Assembly: GCA_035512595.1 (NCBI GenBank)
Contig: DATKDU010000094.1
Span: 1-36,872 of the forward strand
Reading direction: 5' to 3'
Source of the DNA: DATKDU01 sp035512595
Lineage (GTDB): Bacteria > Planctomycetota > Planctomycetia > Pirellulales > Pirellulaceae
DNA: 36,872 nt
In this document: positions 8,275 to 16,136 of the stretch, piece after piece
Layout of the letters: each line of letters opens with the position of its first letter
How positions within the stretch are numbered: the first letter of the stretch is position 1
Translations under genes and position numbers: made by a program
Notes under the pieces: model-generated
What the model saw: only the letters and a program-made list of their open reading frames with translations
What the model was told of the DNA's origin: nothing
Databases searched by the model: none

Positions 8275-8533
8275 AGGGACGTTCCGTGCATCGATTCGCG
8301 CTGCGCCGGGGGGAGAGCCTCTGTCTCCCTCCCGACAGCAGGGGGAGGGTCGTGCGCGCCAACTCGTAGCAGAGGTTTCAAGTCGAGGAATTGTTCCCTG
8401 TCAGGCTTTGACCAGTGAAGGAAACCTTCCTCCTGCTCCCCGCAGGGCTGGTCGTTTCACGGAAGTGTCAGGGCCTGACGGGGCTTTTCGATGTGTTTTG
8501 TGTACCACTGGAAATTCGGAAAAGGAGAAGGTC

Positions 8534-8839
8534 ATGACGAGACTCGTTCTTTCCCTGATGGTGGCGGTTGCCCTCGTGCTGACGGGGTCAGGCTGGCTGA
8601 ATGCAGCCGAGGATGCGGTGACGCACGAGGGGTCGATCGTCAAGGTGGAGAAGGACCAGATGACGATCAAGTCGGCGGACGCCCAGCAGCAGATTGGGCT
8701 GGCGGCCACCACGAAGTACACGCTCGACGGCAAGGCAGCCACACTGGAAGACTTGAAGCCCGGCTTCAAAGTCAAGACAACCTGCAAAAAGGAAGGGACC
8801 AAGTTCATCGCCGTCATGGTGGACGCCAAGTCTGCTTAA
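8534..8839 (+). CDS. Small exported protein, OB-like fold suspected
   Basis: A 101-residue protein. The start at 8534 follows a strong Shine-Dalgarno (AAAGGAGAAG) and opens a signal peptide (MTRLVLSLMVAVALVLTGSG, cleavage near LNA-A). The mature part of about 75 residues reads as beta-rich: HEGSIVKVEKDQMTIKSADA, an ATTKYTLDGKAATLEDLKPG segment and FKVKTTCKKEGTKFIAVMVD. This pattern (a carry-over of ion or metal effects, then LxPGxxV) resembles DUF5666-type periplasmic domains, but the match is by eye only. It is monocistronic with a strong terminator after it. Extending the start upstream to 8213 would lose the signal peptide. Confidence 0.85.
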   Translation: MTRLVLSLMVAVALVLTGSGWLNAAEDAVTHEGSIVKVEKDQMTIKSADAQQQIGLAATTKYTLDGKAATLEDLKPGFKVKTTCKKEGTKFIAVMVDAKSA

Positions 8840-8899
8840 GCGGCACTGCCGCGACCGCGGCATTGTCCAACACACGGGGAGCAGGAACACACCAGCAAG

Positions 8900-8929
8900 C
8901 GCCGGTCGCACACGCGGCCGGCGTTTTTT
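8900..8929 (+). terminator. Strong intrinsic terminator
   Basis: A 10-bp stem (8900-8909 with 8914-8923, one G-T pair) and an ACAC loop are followed directly by TTTTTT (8924-8929). It ends the small exported protein gene and faces the convergent bcp gene. Confidence 0.88.
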
Positions 8930-8947
8930 GTTGGGAGAGGTCGGAGG

Positions 8948-9427
8948 TCACTTCCTCCCAACCAACTCCTGGAGTGCCGCGAGCACCTGCTCGTCGTGCC
9001 CGTCCACCTTGACGGCCTTCCACAGTTTGGCGATCTTCCCGTCGGCATCGATCAGAAACGTGCTGCGGGCGATGCCCATCCGCTTCTTGCCGTACATGTT
9101 CTTCTCCCGCCAGGCGCCGTACTTCTCGGCGACGGCATGGTCCTCGTCGGCCAGCAGGGGGAAGTTGAGCGAAAACTTCTTCTTGAATTTCTCATGGCTG
9201 GCCACGCCGTCGGGGCTGACGCCGAAGACCTTGGCCCCCAGCTTCTTCAATTCCGCCGCGCGGTCGCGAAAGGCGCACGCCTCGCGCGTGCAGCCGGGGG
9301 TGTCATCGGCCGGATAGAAGTAGAGCACGACGGGCGATCCTTTCAGATCGGCCAGCTTGACCTTGCCGCCGCCGTCGGCGGGGAGGTTGAACGCGGGGGC
9401 CTTGGAGGCTTCGAGGGGCCAGTCCAT
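8948..9427 (-). CDS. bcp: Thioredoxin-dependent peroxiredoxin, Bcp type
   Basis: A 159-residue peroxiredoxin of the atypical 2-Cys Bcp/PrxQ subfamily, which reduces hydroperoxides using thioredoxin. The core motif is FYPADDTPGCTREACAFRD, with peroxidatic Cys C46 and resolving Cys C51 five residues later, as usual in PrxQ. GVSPDGVASHEKF, FPLLADED and the C-terminal RSTFLIDADGKI are also conserved. No signal peptide is present, so it is probably cytoplasmic. The ATG at 9427 gives the normal family length. The frame is open further upstream, but that part is encoded by intergenic heptad repeats. The gene is divergent from the SDR gene and shares a repeat-filled promoter region with it. Confidence 0.95.
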   Translation of the reverse strand: MDWPLEASKAPAFNLPADGGGKVKLADLKGSPVVLYFYPADDTPGCTREACAFRDRAAELKKLGAKVFGVSPDGVASHEKFKKKFSLNFPLLADEDHAVAEKYGAWREKNMYGKKRMGIARSTFLIDADGKIAKLWKAVKVDGHDEQVLAALQELVGRK

Positions 9428-9428
9428 G

Positions 9429-9559
9429 GATTGCGGATTTCGGATTGCGGAATGTGGAGTTAGATTACCCAGCACCAATGCTGTAGCATGTTGCCGACAG
9501 CCTAGCGCAGTTCTCGAACGTACCTTCCAATCCGCGATCCGCAATCCCCAATCCGCAAT
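9429..9559. repeat. Inverted ATTGCGG heptad arms between bcp and the SDR gene
   Basis: The left arm (about 9429-9459) reads as ATTGCGG-type heptads. The right arm (about 9525-9555) reads as the complementary AATCCGC heptads. The spacer between them includes a small ATGCT/AGCAT palindrome. The arms touch the two divergent start codons, so any promoter for either gene lies within or between them. Confidence 0.8.
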
Positions 9560-10342
9560 ATGGCCCTCCTCGACCGCTTCCGTCTCACTGGCAAACGGCT
9601 CTTCATCACCGGCGGCAGCCGCGGCCTGGGTCGCGAAATGGCCTTGGCTTGTGCCGATGCAGGGGCCGATTGCGTTCTCGTCGGACGCGATGTGCCGAGC
9701 CTGGAGAAGACGGCGGCAGATATCAGGGCTCTCCATCGGCAGGCGTATACGATCACTGCCGACGTTGGCCAGATGGACCAGTGCGAAGACGCCTGCAACG
9801 AGGCCCTCGAAAAATACGGCCCGATCGACATCCTGATCAACAACGTCGGCGGCCGGCGGCAGAACATCCCGACGCATGAAATGCCACTGGAGACGTGGCG
9901 GGAACTGGTCGATCTCAACCTGACGAGCGTCTTTCTCTGCACGAAGCTCATCGGCGGGGCGATGATCGGCCGCGGCACTGGCGGGCGGATCATCAACATC
10001 GCTTCGATCAACGCGCTGGTCGCCGGCCGGCGGATCGAAGGGCGGCATTACGAGACGTGCAAGGCGGCGGTCGTGCAGTTCACACGGGCCATTGCCGCCG
10101 ACTGGGCCCCGCACAAGATCACGGCCAACGCGATTTTGCCGGGCGGGTTCATGACCGAGCCCAACCAGCGGTGGAGCGAGCTGCACCCCGAGGTGATCAA
10201 GACGTTCAAGTCGCAGATCCCGCTGGGGGACTTTGGCCAGCCGGAAGACCTCGGCCCGCTAGCGGTCTACCTGGCCAGCGATGCCTCGCGCTACATGACC
10301 GGCGCGTCGCTGGTGATCGATGGGGGGTATACGCTGTGGTAG
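9560..10342 (+). CDS. Short-chain dehydrogenase/reductase
   Basis: A 260-residue classical SDR using NAD(P)H. The cofactor loop is TGGSRGLG (17-24). NNVGG (94-98) replaces the usual NNAG. The catalytic set is N120, S149, Y164 and K168 (YETCK). The C-terminal GDFGQPEDLGPLAVYLASDASRYMTGASLVIDGGY is typical. Residue A37-D and the following GRD favour neither cofactor clearly. The overall pattern is closest to gluconate 5-dehydrogenase or 3-oxoacyl-ACP-reductase-like SDRs; the substrate is not predictable. The ATG follows directly on a heptad repeat arm with no Shine-Dalgarno. Confidence 0.93.
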   Translation: MALLDRFRLTGKRLFITGGSRGLGREMALACADAGADCVLVGRDVPSLEKTAADIRALHRQAYTITADVGQMDQCEDACNEALEKYGPIDILINNVGGRRQNIPTHEMPLETWRELVDLNLTSVFLCTKLIGGAMIGRGTGGRIINIASINALVAGRRIEGRHYETCKAAVVQFTRAIAADWAPHKITANAILPGGFMTEPNQRWSELHPEVIKTFKSQIPLGDFGQPEDLGPLAVYLASDASRYMTGASLVIDGGYTLW

Positions 10343-10355
10343 GGGATATTTCGCG

Positions 10356-11354
10356 CTAGTGCTTGTGCCCATCGTCGTGGACATGTTTGTGAGTGCCGTG
10401 GTCGTGCGCCTCGTGCGCATGCTCCGGCTCGAAATAGCCGATGGCCCAGGCGAGGGCGACGCCGAGAAACAGGGCGGCAGTAAGGGGGAGGCGGTCGTGC
10501 GCATGGAAGGTCAGCTCGGGGAGCAGATCGGCCAGCGAGATGCACAAAAAGACGCCGGCGGCAAAGGCCAAAGCGCAGCCGACGATGACGTGCTGCTGTG
10601 CCGAGAGCTGGCTGAGTCCCAGCACGAAGCCGACGGCGCCGAGGGGGCACATCAGCGCGAAGGCGACGTTGGCCGCCAGTGCCGCCCGCTTCGACCAGCC
10701 GCCGGCCGCCATCAGCGAGGTGATCGAAAGGGAATCGAGCGGCTTGTGCAGCATTACGGCCAAGAAAACTCCCAAGCCGTACAGATGCCAACCGGACGAG
10801 ACTTGGCCATCGTGAGCCTCTGCCGCGACGGCCGCACCAAGCGCCAACCCGTCAATGATCGTGTGCAGCGCCAGGCCAAAGGCCAGGCCGACCCAACTGA
10901 AGGTGTGCTTGCCGCTGCCGGCCTGCTCGCGGGCCGCGTCGTGGGCGCAGGCGTGGTCGTGAGTGGTGAGTGGTGAGTGGTCACTCGGCCCCTGGCCCCT
11001 GGCCCCTGGCCCCTGGCTCCTGGCTCCTGGCTCCGGTACTGCCCCGGCAGGATGCTCGCCATGTCCGGCGTCGCCATGTTCGTGGGCATGGACGTGAAAC
11101 ACGCGGATCAGCAGAAACATGACGAGCAGACCGGCCAGCGTCCAGCCGACGGTCTGATCGAGGTTCCCCAGCTCCGCAAACGCATGCGGGATCAAGTGCA
11201 ACAGGGCAATTCCCAGCATGAACCCGCCGACCGTGCTCATCGCCAGTTGCATCTGCCGGTGCGACAGGGCGACGAGGTACGGCAGCCAGCCGCCGGCCAG
11301 CGAGGCGGCGATGATCAAGATGCAATAGATTGTTAAGAGCAATGGAGTTGACAC
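10356..11354 (-). CDS. ZIP-family metal transporter with repeat-derived loop
   Basis: A 332-residue inner-membrane ZIP transporter (zinc, iron or other divalent metals). Three TM helices (about 5-30, 38-60, 68-86) precede a His-rich cytoplasmic loop (HVHAHEHGDAGHGEH and HDHACAHDA). The core follows with HTIIDG (H164, D168) and MLHKPLD (H203), which match the metal-binding helices 4 and 5. The C-terminal tail is again His-rich. Residues about 106-131 of the loop are encoded by in-frame heptad repeats. The start is GTG at 11354; no Shine-Dalgarno is seen. ZIP family length is usually 230-320 residues, so the inserted segment explains the excess. Confidence 0.9.
   Translation of the reverse strand: MSTPLLLTIYCILIIAASLAGGWLPYLVALSHRQMQLAMSTVGGFMLGIALLHLIPHAFAELGNLDQTVGWTLAGLLVMFLLIRVFHVHAHEHGDAGHGEHPAGAVPEPGARSQGPGARGQGPSDHSPLTTHDHACAHDAAREQAGSGKHTFSWVGLAFGLALHTIIDGLALGAAVAAEAHDGQVSSGWHLYGLGVFLAVMLHKPLDSLSITSLMAAGGWSKRAALAANVAFALMCPLGAVGFVLGLSQLSAQQHVIVGCALAFAAGVFLCISLADLLPELTFHAHDRLPLTAALFLGVALAWAIGYFEPEHAHEAHDHGTHKHVHDDGHKH
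10960..11035. repeat. Heptad arrays within the ZIP transporter coding region
   Basis: GGTGAGT-type heptads (about 10960-10985) are followed by seven consecutive 7-base units (GGCCCCT x4, GGCTCCT x2, GGCTCCG) at 10987-11035. The same families occur in intergenic DNA at 11406-11532, 18347-18597 and 25081-25129. Here they are translated on the minus strand as a Gly-Pro-Arg-Gln-rich loop. Confidence 0.9.
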
Positions 11355-11405
11355 TACGGCATCTTAGTCAATCCGCCCAGGATGCGGCAAGGGGCCGGGG
11401 AAAGT

Positions 11406-11532
11406 GGTGAGTGGTGAGTGGTGAGGAGTCAGGGATCAAAGGTCAGGGACCGAGTACCGAGTACCGAGCAACACCCAACACAGACTTCCGACCACTCACC
11501 ACTCACTACTCACCACTCACTACTCACCACCT
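11406..11532. repeat. Inverted GGTGAGT/ACTCACC heptad arms
   Basis: The left arm has GGTGAGT units from 11406 with neighbours ending in AGTCAGG. Three 7-base ACCGAG-type units sit near 11448-11468. The right arm (11491-11532) is six ACCACTC/ACTACTC units, the inverse complement of the left. The element fills the gap between the fumarase stop and the ZIP start. Confidence 0.85.
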
Positions 11533-11534
11533 AC

Positions 11535-12959
11535 CTACTCCCGCGGCTCCGTCATGCTCATCGGGTCGAGCGCTTCCCGGAGGGTCGATTCGGGCAAAAT
11601 CCCTTCCTCGCGGCACAGCTCGCGGATCGTCTTACCTGTGGCGAACGCTTTCTTAGCCAGTGCCGCGGCCTTGTCGTAGCCAATGTGGGCGTTGAGGCTG
11701 GTGACCATGGCCAGGCTCTTTTCAACAGAGGCTTCGCACGCTGTCGGGTTGGCTTCCATTTCCAAGGCGCAGAAATCGACGAAGGCCCGCGTGGCCGCGG
11801 CCAGCAGGTGAATGCTCTCCAGCGTCGTCTGCCCCATCACGGGCATCATGATGTTGAGCTGGAACTGCCCGCCGCTGGCGCCGCTGAAGGCGATCACCTG
11901 GTCGTTGCCGATCACGCGAGCACAAACTTGCATCATGCTCTCGCACATCACCGGGTTGACCTTTCCCGGCATGATCGAGCTGCCGGGCTGGCGATCGGGC
12001 AGTTTTACCTCGTAGAACCCGCACCGCGGGCCGCTGCCGAGCCAACGGATGTTGTTGGCGACGTTGAACAGCGTGACGGCAATCGCCCGGAGCTGGCCGT
12101 GGCATTCGACCAGCCCGTCGCGCTGGGCGTTGGCTTCAAAATGGTTCTTCGCCTCGACAAATGCGATGCCGGTTTCTTTCGCGAGCACCTCGGCCACGCG
12201 GCGGCCAAACTCCGGGTGGGTGTTGATCCCGGTGCCGACGGCGGTCCCGCCGGCCGGCAATTCCAGGATCGAATCGATGGCTCGCCGCGCCCTCTCGACC
12301 GACATCTCGAGCTGGCGGGCGAAGCCGCCGATTTCCTGACCGAGGCGAATCGGCGTGGCATCGGCCAGGTGGGTGCGGCCGATCTTGATGATCTGGTCCC
12401 ACTCCTTGGCTTTCTGAACGAGGATGTCGGCCAGCCGCTGGAGGGCGGGGATCAGCTCGCGGTGGATCTGGCAGCCGACGGCGACGTGGATGCTGGTGGG
12501 GAAGATGTCGTTGGTGGATTGCCCCATGTTGACGTGGTCGTTGGGGTGGACCGGCTTGTCGGTCTGAAACCGATTGCCGCCGGCCAGCTCGATGGCCCGG
12601 TTGGCGATCACCTCGTTGGCGTTCATGTTGCTGGAGGTGCCGGAGCCGGTCTGAAAGACGTCGATCGGAAATTCGCCGTCGAGCTTTCCTTCGGCCACCT
12701 CGCGGCAGGCTTTCAGAAGTGCGTCCACCCGCGCGCCATCGAGGCGGTTCTTGCCGGTCTCTTCGAGCTTCCCCAGATCGCGGTTGGCCGTAGCGCAGGC
12801 CAGCTTGACCAGTCCCATCGCGTGGATCAGTGCCGGCGGGAGCGGCCAGGTGGAGATGGGAAAATTTTCGACGGCCCGCTGGGTCTGAGCGCCGTAGTAG
12901 GCCTGGGCGGGGACTGGCACGTCCCCCATGGAGTCGTGCTCGGTGCGGAACTCGGGCAT
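11535..12959 (-). CDS. fumC: Class II fumarate hydratase
   Basis: A 474-residue class II fumarase, catalysing reversible hydration of fumarate to malate in the TCA cycle. Motifs are TEHDSMGDVPVP (6-17), GSGTSSNMNANEVIANRA (105-122), HPNDHVNMGQSTND (138-151), GRTHLADATP with catalytic-region H197, and the superfamily signature GSSIMPGKVNP (326-336). Length is normal for FumC. The start at 12959 gives the standard MPEFRTEHDS N-terminus; 16 further in-frame codons upstream are heptad-repeat translation and are rejected. The gene follows the pilus genes on the same strand but is separated by a repeat hairpin and has no functional link to them. Confidence 0.97.
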   Translation of the reverse strand: MPEFRTEHDSMGDVPVPAQAYYGAQTQRAVENFPISTWPLPPALIHAMGLVKLACATANRDLGKLEETGKNRLDGARVDALLKACREVAEGKLDGEFPIDVFQTGSGTSSNMNANEVIANRAIELAGGNRFQTDKPVHPNDHVNMGQSTNDIFPTSIHVAVGCQIHRELIPALQRLADILVQKAKEWDQIIKIGRTHLADATPIRLGQEIGGFARQLEMSVERARRAIDSILELPAGGTAVGTGINTHPEFGRRVAEVLAKETGIAFVEAKNHFEANAQRDGLVECHGQLRAIAVTLFNVANNIRWLGSGPRCGFYEVKLPDRQPGSSIMPGKVNPVMCESMMQVCARVIGNDQVIAFSGASGGQFQLNIMMPVMGQTTLESIHLLAAATRAFVDFCALEMEANPTACEASVEKSLAMVTSLNAHIGYDKAAALAKKAFATGKTIRELCREEGILPESTLREALDPMSMTEPRE

Positions 12960-12960
12960 G

Positions 12961-13053
12961 CGATTGCGGATTTCAGATTGCGGATTGCGGATTGACAACA
13001 GTCGCAATCATCTTGACGCCGCAATCCGCAATCCGCAATCACCAATCCGCAAT
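12961..13053. repeat. Inverted ATTGCGG heptad hairpin between cpaE and fumC
   Basis: The left arm (12961-12995) is built from ATTGCGG-type units. The right arm (about 13018-13053) is built from AATCCGC-type units. Arms of about 35 bases and a spacer of about 22 bases could form a long imperfect hairpin in the transcript leaving cpaE. Confidence 0.85.
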
Positions 13054-13057
13054 GAGC

Positions 13058-14284
13058 CTACTTGCCCGGCTTCTTGCCACCGAAGAAGCTGAGCCAGCTC
13101 CCCGATTTATTGACGGCCGTGCCGGCGGCGGGCTCCTGGGACTTTTGGCCGTCGTCCTTTTGGAGCGCTTCGCAGAGCGAAACGAAGGCCTGGGTAATGC
13201 CGGCCCGCGGGGCGTGCTCGATGAGCGGGACGCCGTTGTTGCGGACCTCGGCCATAGTCTTGTAGTCGTTGGGGAGCTGCCAGAAGATTTCCCGCCCCAT
13301 CGTCTCCTGGGCCTTCTTCAGGCTGATCTGGCCGGCGTCGAGCCCCACCCGATTGACGACGATTTTGAGCTTTTCCTTGAGCCCTTCGATCTCGCCGAAG
13401 GACATCATCAGCCGGACCACGTTCCGCAGGCAGGTCAAATCGAGCTGCGTCACCAGCAGCGCATGGTGCGCCAGCTTCAGCGCCACGAAATCCAGGGCGC
13501 TGTAGCTCTTGGACAGGTCGAGGATCAGGTGCGTGAAGGTGGCCTTGAACAGCCCGCTCACGCGGCCGAAGTCGTCGGGGGTGATCAGCGAGATGTCCTG
13601 CAGTTGCACCGGCCGCGGCAGCAAGTACAACCCCGAACTGTGCTTGGTGAGCGATTTTTTCAATAGCTGGATGTCCAGCCGCGCGATGTTCTGGGCCACG
13701 TCCACGATCGTGTAGTCGGGGATCGCGTCCAGGAACACGTCCGCATCCCCCAGCGACAGATCGAGATCGACGAGCACCACGCTGTTGCGCTGTTCGGCCG
13801 CCAGGATGCACCCCAGGTTGACCGCCACGCTCGTGGAGCCCACGCCGCCGGTTGCGCCGCAGACGGCAATCACCTGGCAGTTGCGGTTCCCCCCCCGCTC
13901 GCCGCCAAACTTCATGGCGCAAATCCGGTGCAGGGCCGCGACCATGTCCTCGACCCGCAGCGGCTGCGTCAGAAACTCCTTGGCCCCGGCCCGCATGGCC
14001 CGCAGAATCACCTGTCCGTCGGATGAGCCGCTGACCACCAGCAGATTGCAATCCGGGGTCGCATCCCGGATCGTCTCCATCAGCTTGATGGCCTTATCGA
14101 CCCCGGCGTCGATGCAGACGACCGCGATGTCGGGGGTCGTTTGCGCCACGACGTCGGCGAAGAACTCGTACCGCGAACACTCCGCCTCCAGCCAGACAAT
14201 GTCCAGCCCGAGCAGCATGTTCTTGATCGCGTTGCGGGAATTGTCGCTCGGATCGACAATCGCCAGGCGGAGTACGTTACTCAT
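13058..14284 (-). CDS. cpaE: CpaE/TadZ-type pilus assembly ATPase with receiver-like domain
   Basis: A 408-residue protein of the CpaE/TadZ family, which places the Tad pilus machine at the cell pole or envelope site. An N-terminal receiver-like domain (about 5-122) has D11 and candidate phospho-acceptor D59, and ends GAKEFLTQPL. A MinD/ParA-like ATPase domain (about 137-375) follows. Its P-loop is GATGGVGSTS (143-152): the Lys of the GK[ST] motif is Ser, the atypical state reported for some TadZ proteins. VLVDLDLSLGDADVF matches switch I/II. A Ser-Gly-Lys-rich tail ends the protein. It is the last pilus gene of the minus-strand cluster; the TadA ATPase gene normally next to it is absent. Confidence 0.92.
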   Translation of the reverse strand: MSNVLRLAIVDPSDNSRNAIKNMLLGLDIVWLEAECSRYEFFADVVAQTTPDIAVVCIDAGVDKAIKLMETIRDATPDCNLLVVSGSSDGQVILRAMRAGAKEFLTQPLRVEDMVAALHRICAMKFGGERGGNRNCQVIAVCGATGGVGSTSVAVNLGCILAAEQRNSVVLVDLDLSLGDADVFLDAIPDYTIVDVAQNIARLDIQLLKKSLTKHSSGLYLLPRPVQLQDISLITPDDFGRVSGLFKATFTHLILDLSKSYSALDFVALKLAHHALLVTQLDLTCLRNVVRLMMSFGEIEGLKEKLKIVVNRVGLDAGQISLKKAQETMGREIFWQLPNDYKTMAEVRNNGVPLIEHAPRAGITQAFVSLCEALQKDDGQKSQEPAAGTAVNKSGSWLSFFGGKKPGK

Positions 14285-14316
14285 TGCGGCGTCAGGGAGT
14301 CAGGTTCAGGGGCGAC

Positions 14317-14386
14317 GATTGCGGATTGCGGATTGGTGATTGCGGATTTTGCGGCCAATCCGCAATCCGCAATCTCCAATCCGCAA
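14317..14386. repeat. Inverted ATTGCGG heptad hairpin between cpaC and cpaE
   Basis: Left heptad arm 14317-14350 and right arm about 14352-14386, with almost no spacer. The two arms pair with few mismatches over about 30 bases, making this the most compact heptad hairpin in the window. Confidence 0.85.
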
Positions 14387-14399
14387 TGTCCCCAACTCT

Positions 14400-16010
14400 C
14401 TACTTTAGGTCGTCATATCCGAGCGGTCCGATCAACGCCGGCTGCAAACCGCCGGACGTGCTGCTGCTCGTCCGGTTTTGCGGCTTGGAAAGGCTGTGCG
14501 CGTTGGTGCGGCTGCTGGCCGGCAGGGCCTGGGTTCCCTGGCGGGGCGATCCGGGTTGATCGCTGATCGAGCGGCGGGCACTGGCAGCCGTCGGGGGAGC
14601 CAAGACTTCCTTGCCCTGACCGTGGACGCCGTGCCCATTGGGGCGGCTGCCATCCTTGCAATCTTTGGGCACCTCGCGATAGCCGTTGAAGAAGAGCTCC
14701 ACATCCGTGGGGCTGGTGGTGAGTTGGCCCGGGCCGCACGGCGGCACTTCGGTGGCGTCCATCGCCTCGCCAAATTCCGGCGTGACCAGGATCACCAGCT
14801 CGACTTCGTTGACCTTTTCGCTGTTGCGGCGGAAGGCGGCCCCCGCCCACGGCAGATCCATCAGCCACGGAGTGCCGCGGGTGGACTGCTCAACCTTGTT
14901 GTACACCAGGCCGGCGATAGCCAGCGTCTGACCGGTTTTCATCTCGACGCCTGTGTCGGCATACCGCTGGCGGAAGCCAGGGACAGTGCCGCCGGCGATG
15001 AACGTGCTGAGATCAGGAGCCACTTCGGAGACTTCGGCCTTGACTTCCAGCCGCAGGCTGCCATTGCCGAGGACGACCGGGACGAAATCGATGCTCGTGC
15101 CGAACTCCTTGTATTCGATCGTGGTCACGCCCTGAGCCTGCGGCACCGGCACGGGCACTTCGCCGCCGACGTTGAAGCGAGCGGCGCGGCCGCTGCTCGT
15201 GGTCAGGGTCGGCTCGGCCAGCAGCTTCACGAGGTCGTCCTTGCGGAGGGCTTCCAGGAAGCCGAAGAACTGCGTGTTGCCGTTAGTGATCAGGAGGTTG
15301 TTGGTGCCGTTCCCCTTGGGGATGATGTCGCCGGGCTCGGTGATGCCCAACAGGCCGCTGACGCTCTGGGAGAAGAAGCCATCTTCCGTGATGACCGCCC
15401 AGTCCATGCCCAGGCTGCGAAGCTTGGTGCGGGAGACTTCGACCGCCTTGACGTGCAGGAGGATCGTCTGCACGCCGCCGACGGCCATGTTGTTGATCAC
15501 ATTCGGGAAGTAATCCCTGGCGATCGTCGTCACCTGGCTGACGTCCGAGGCCCGCGGCACGAAGCCCGAGATGTAGAGGCTGTTGTTGAGGGGCCGCAGG
15601 CGGAGCGCGGCGTCCGGAAACTCGGTCTTGAGGACCAGCTCCAGCTCGCGGACGTCGCCGATGATGATCAGATCGACCGAGGTGATCTTTTCGTCGGCGT
15701 CCCAGACGTTGAGCTGCGTCACGCCGGCTTTGACCGCCGAGACCTGCACGCTCTTGGGCGAGAGGGGGACAACCCGGACCATGTCCGGATTGTTGACCAG
15801 CATCTTGGGAACCTCGAAGGGAAATTCGAGGATCTTGCTGGTGTTGACCGTGAGCGTCATCCGCTCCGCGGGGCCCGTCACCTCGAACTTCACGGGCGAC
15901 GGGATCAGGTCCTGAGCCGCCGCGCGGGAAACGAGGGCGGAAAGGGGCACGGCGGCCAGCATCAAAGCCAGGCTCAATCGCCGTGCCGTAGTCGTGAAGA
16001 AGGTGGACAT
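14400..16010 (-). CDS. cpaC: Tad pilus outer-membrane secretin (CpaC/RcpA)
   Basis: A 536-residue secretin forming the outer-membrane channel of the Tad pilus. It has a signal peptide (residues 1-32, cleavage near AAA-Q). A pilus-assembly N-terminal domain (about 42-120) contains ILEFPFEVPKMLVNNPDMVRV. A BON-like domain lies at about 125-190 (LYISGFVPRASDVSQV). The secretin core (about 205-435) has VKAVEVSRTKLRSLGMDW, LLAEPTLTTSSGRAARFNVGGEVPVPV, MKTGQTLAIAGL and VNEVELVILVTPEF. The Ser-, Gln- and Pro-rich C-terminal extension beyond about 435 is longer than usual and looks disordered. Start chosen by signal peptide and upstream GGGAGACAAGG. Confidence 0.95.
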   Translation of the reverse strand: MSTFFTTTARRLSLALMLAAVPLSALVSRAAAQDLIPSPVKFEVTGPAERMTLTVNTSKILEFPFEVPKMLVNNPDMVRVVPLSPKSVQVSAVKAGVTQLNVWDADEKITSVDLIIIGDVRELELVLKTEFPDAALRLRPLNNSLYISGFVPRASDVSQVTTIARDYFPNVINNMAVGGVQTILLHVKAVEVSRTKLRSLGMDWAVITEDGFFSQSVSGLLGITEPGDIIPKGNGTNNLLITNGNTQFFGFLEALRKDDLVKLLAEPTLTTSSGRAARFNVGGEVPVPVPQAQGVTTIEYKEFGTSIDFVPVVLGNGSLRLEVKAEVSEVAPDLSTFIAGGTVPGFRQRYADTGVEMKTGQTLAIAGLVYNKVEQSTRGTPWLMDLPWAGAAFRRNSEKVNEVELVILVTPEFGEAMDATEVPPCGPGQLTTSPTDVELFFNGYREVPKDCKDGSRPNGHGVHGQGKEVLAPPTAASARRSISDQPGSPRQGTQALPASSRTNAHSLSKPQNRTSSSTSGGLQPALIGPLGYDDLK

Positions 16011-16061
16011 CCTTGTCTCCCTGACGGTAATGGGTCAGTCGCGGGTTCTTCTCTGTTTAGT

Positions 16062-16126
16062 CGGCTCCCGTGGGAGCCGCGAACGCTATCGTGCCAAAAA
16101 GTCGGTTTGTGCCGCTCTCGCGGCAC
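16062..16126. repeat. Two hairpins between cpaB and cpaC
   Basis: CGGCTCCC/GGGAGCCG with a GT loop (16062-16079), and GTGCCGC/GCGGCAC with a TCTC loop (16109-16126). Both are perfect but lack a T-run. They could modulate readthrough between cpaB and cpaC, or be interspersed palindromes. Confidence 0.6.
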
Positions 16127-16136
16127 TCAGCGGTTA

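Larger units (their letters stand above)
7833..8533. other. About 700-bp intergenic region with several small palindromes
   Basis: No protein-coding signal. The frame of the next gene stays open from 8213, but its translation is low-complexity and Arg-rich with no plausible start. Structures seen are a perfect 8-bp inverted repeat with a 3-base loop (7933-7951, GTGAAAAA/TTTTTCAC), a promoter-like pair (8083-8110), a 7-bp hairpin followed by TTT (8161-8186), a 16-base perfect palindrome (8259-8274) and a short GC-rich repeat at 8327-8352. Confidence 0.6.

Noticed and set aside
8213..8533. N-terminal extension of the small exported protein
   Set aside because: It would bury the signal peptide and ignore the strong Shine-Dalgarno at 8521-8530.
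9428..10186. N-terminal extension of Bcp
   Set aside because: It would overlap the SDR gene and consists of heptad-repeat and antisense translation; the family length fits 9427.
11418..12995. 525-residue open frame antisense to fumC
   Set aside because: Shadow of the fumarase gene, whose motifs are unmistakable on the minus strand.
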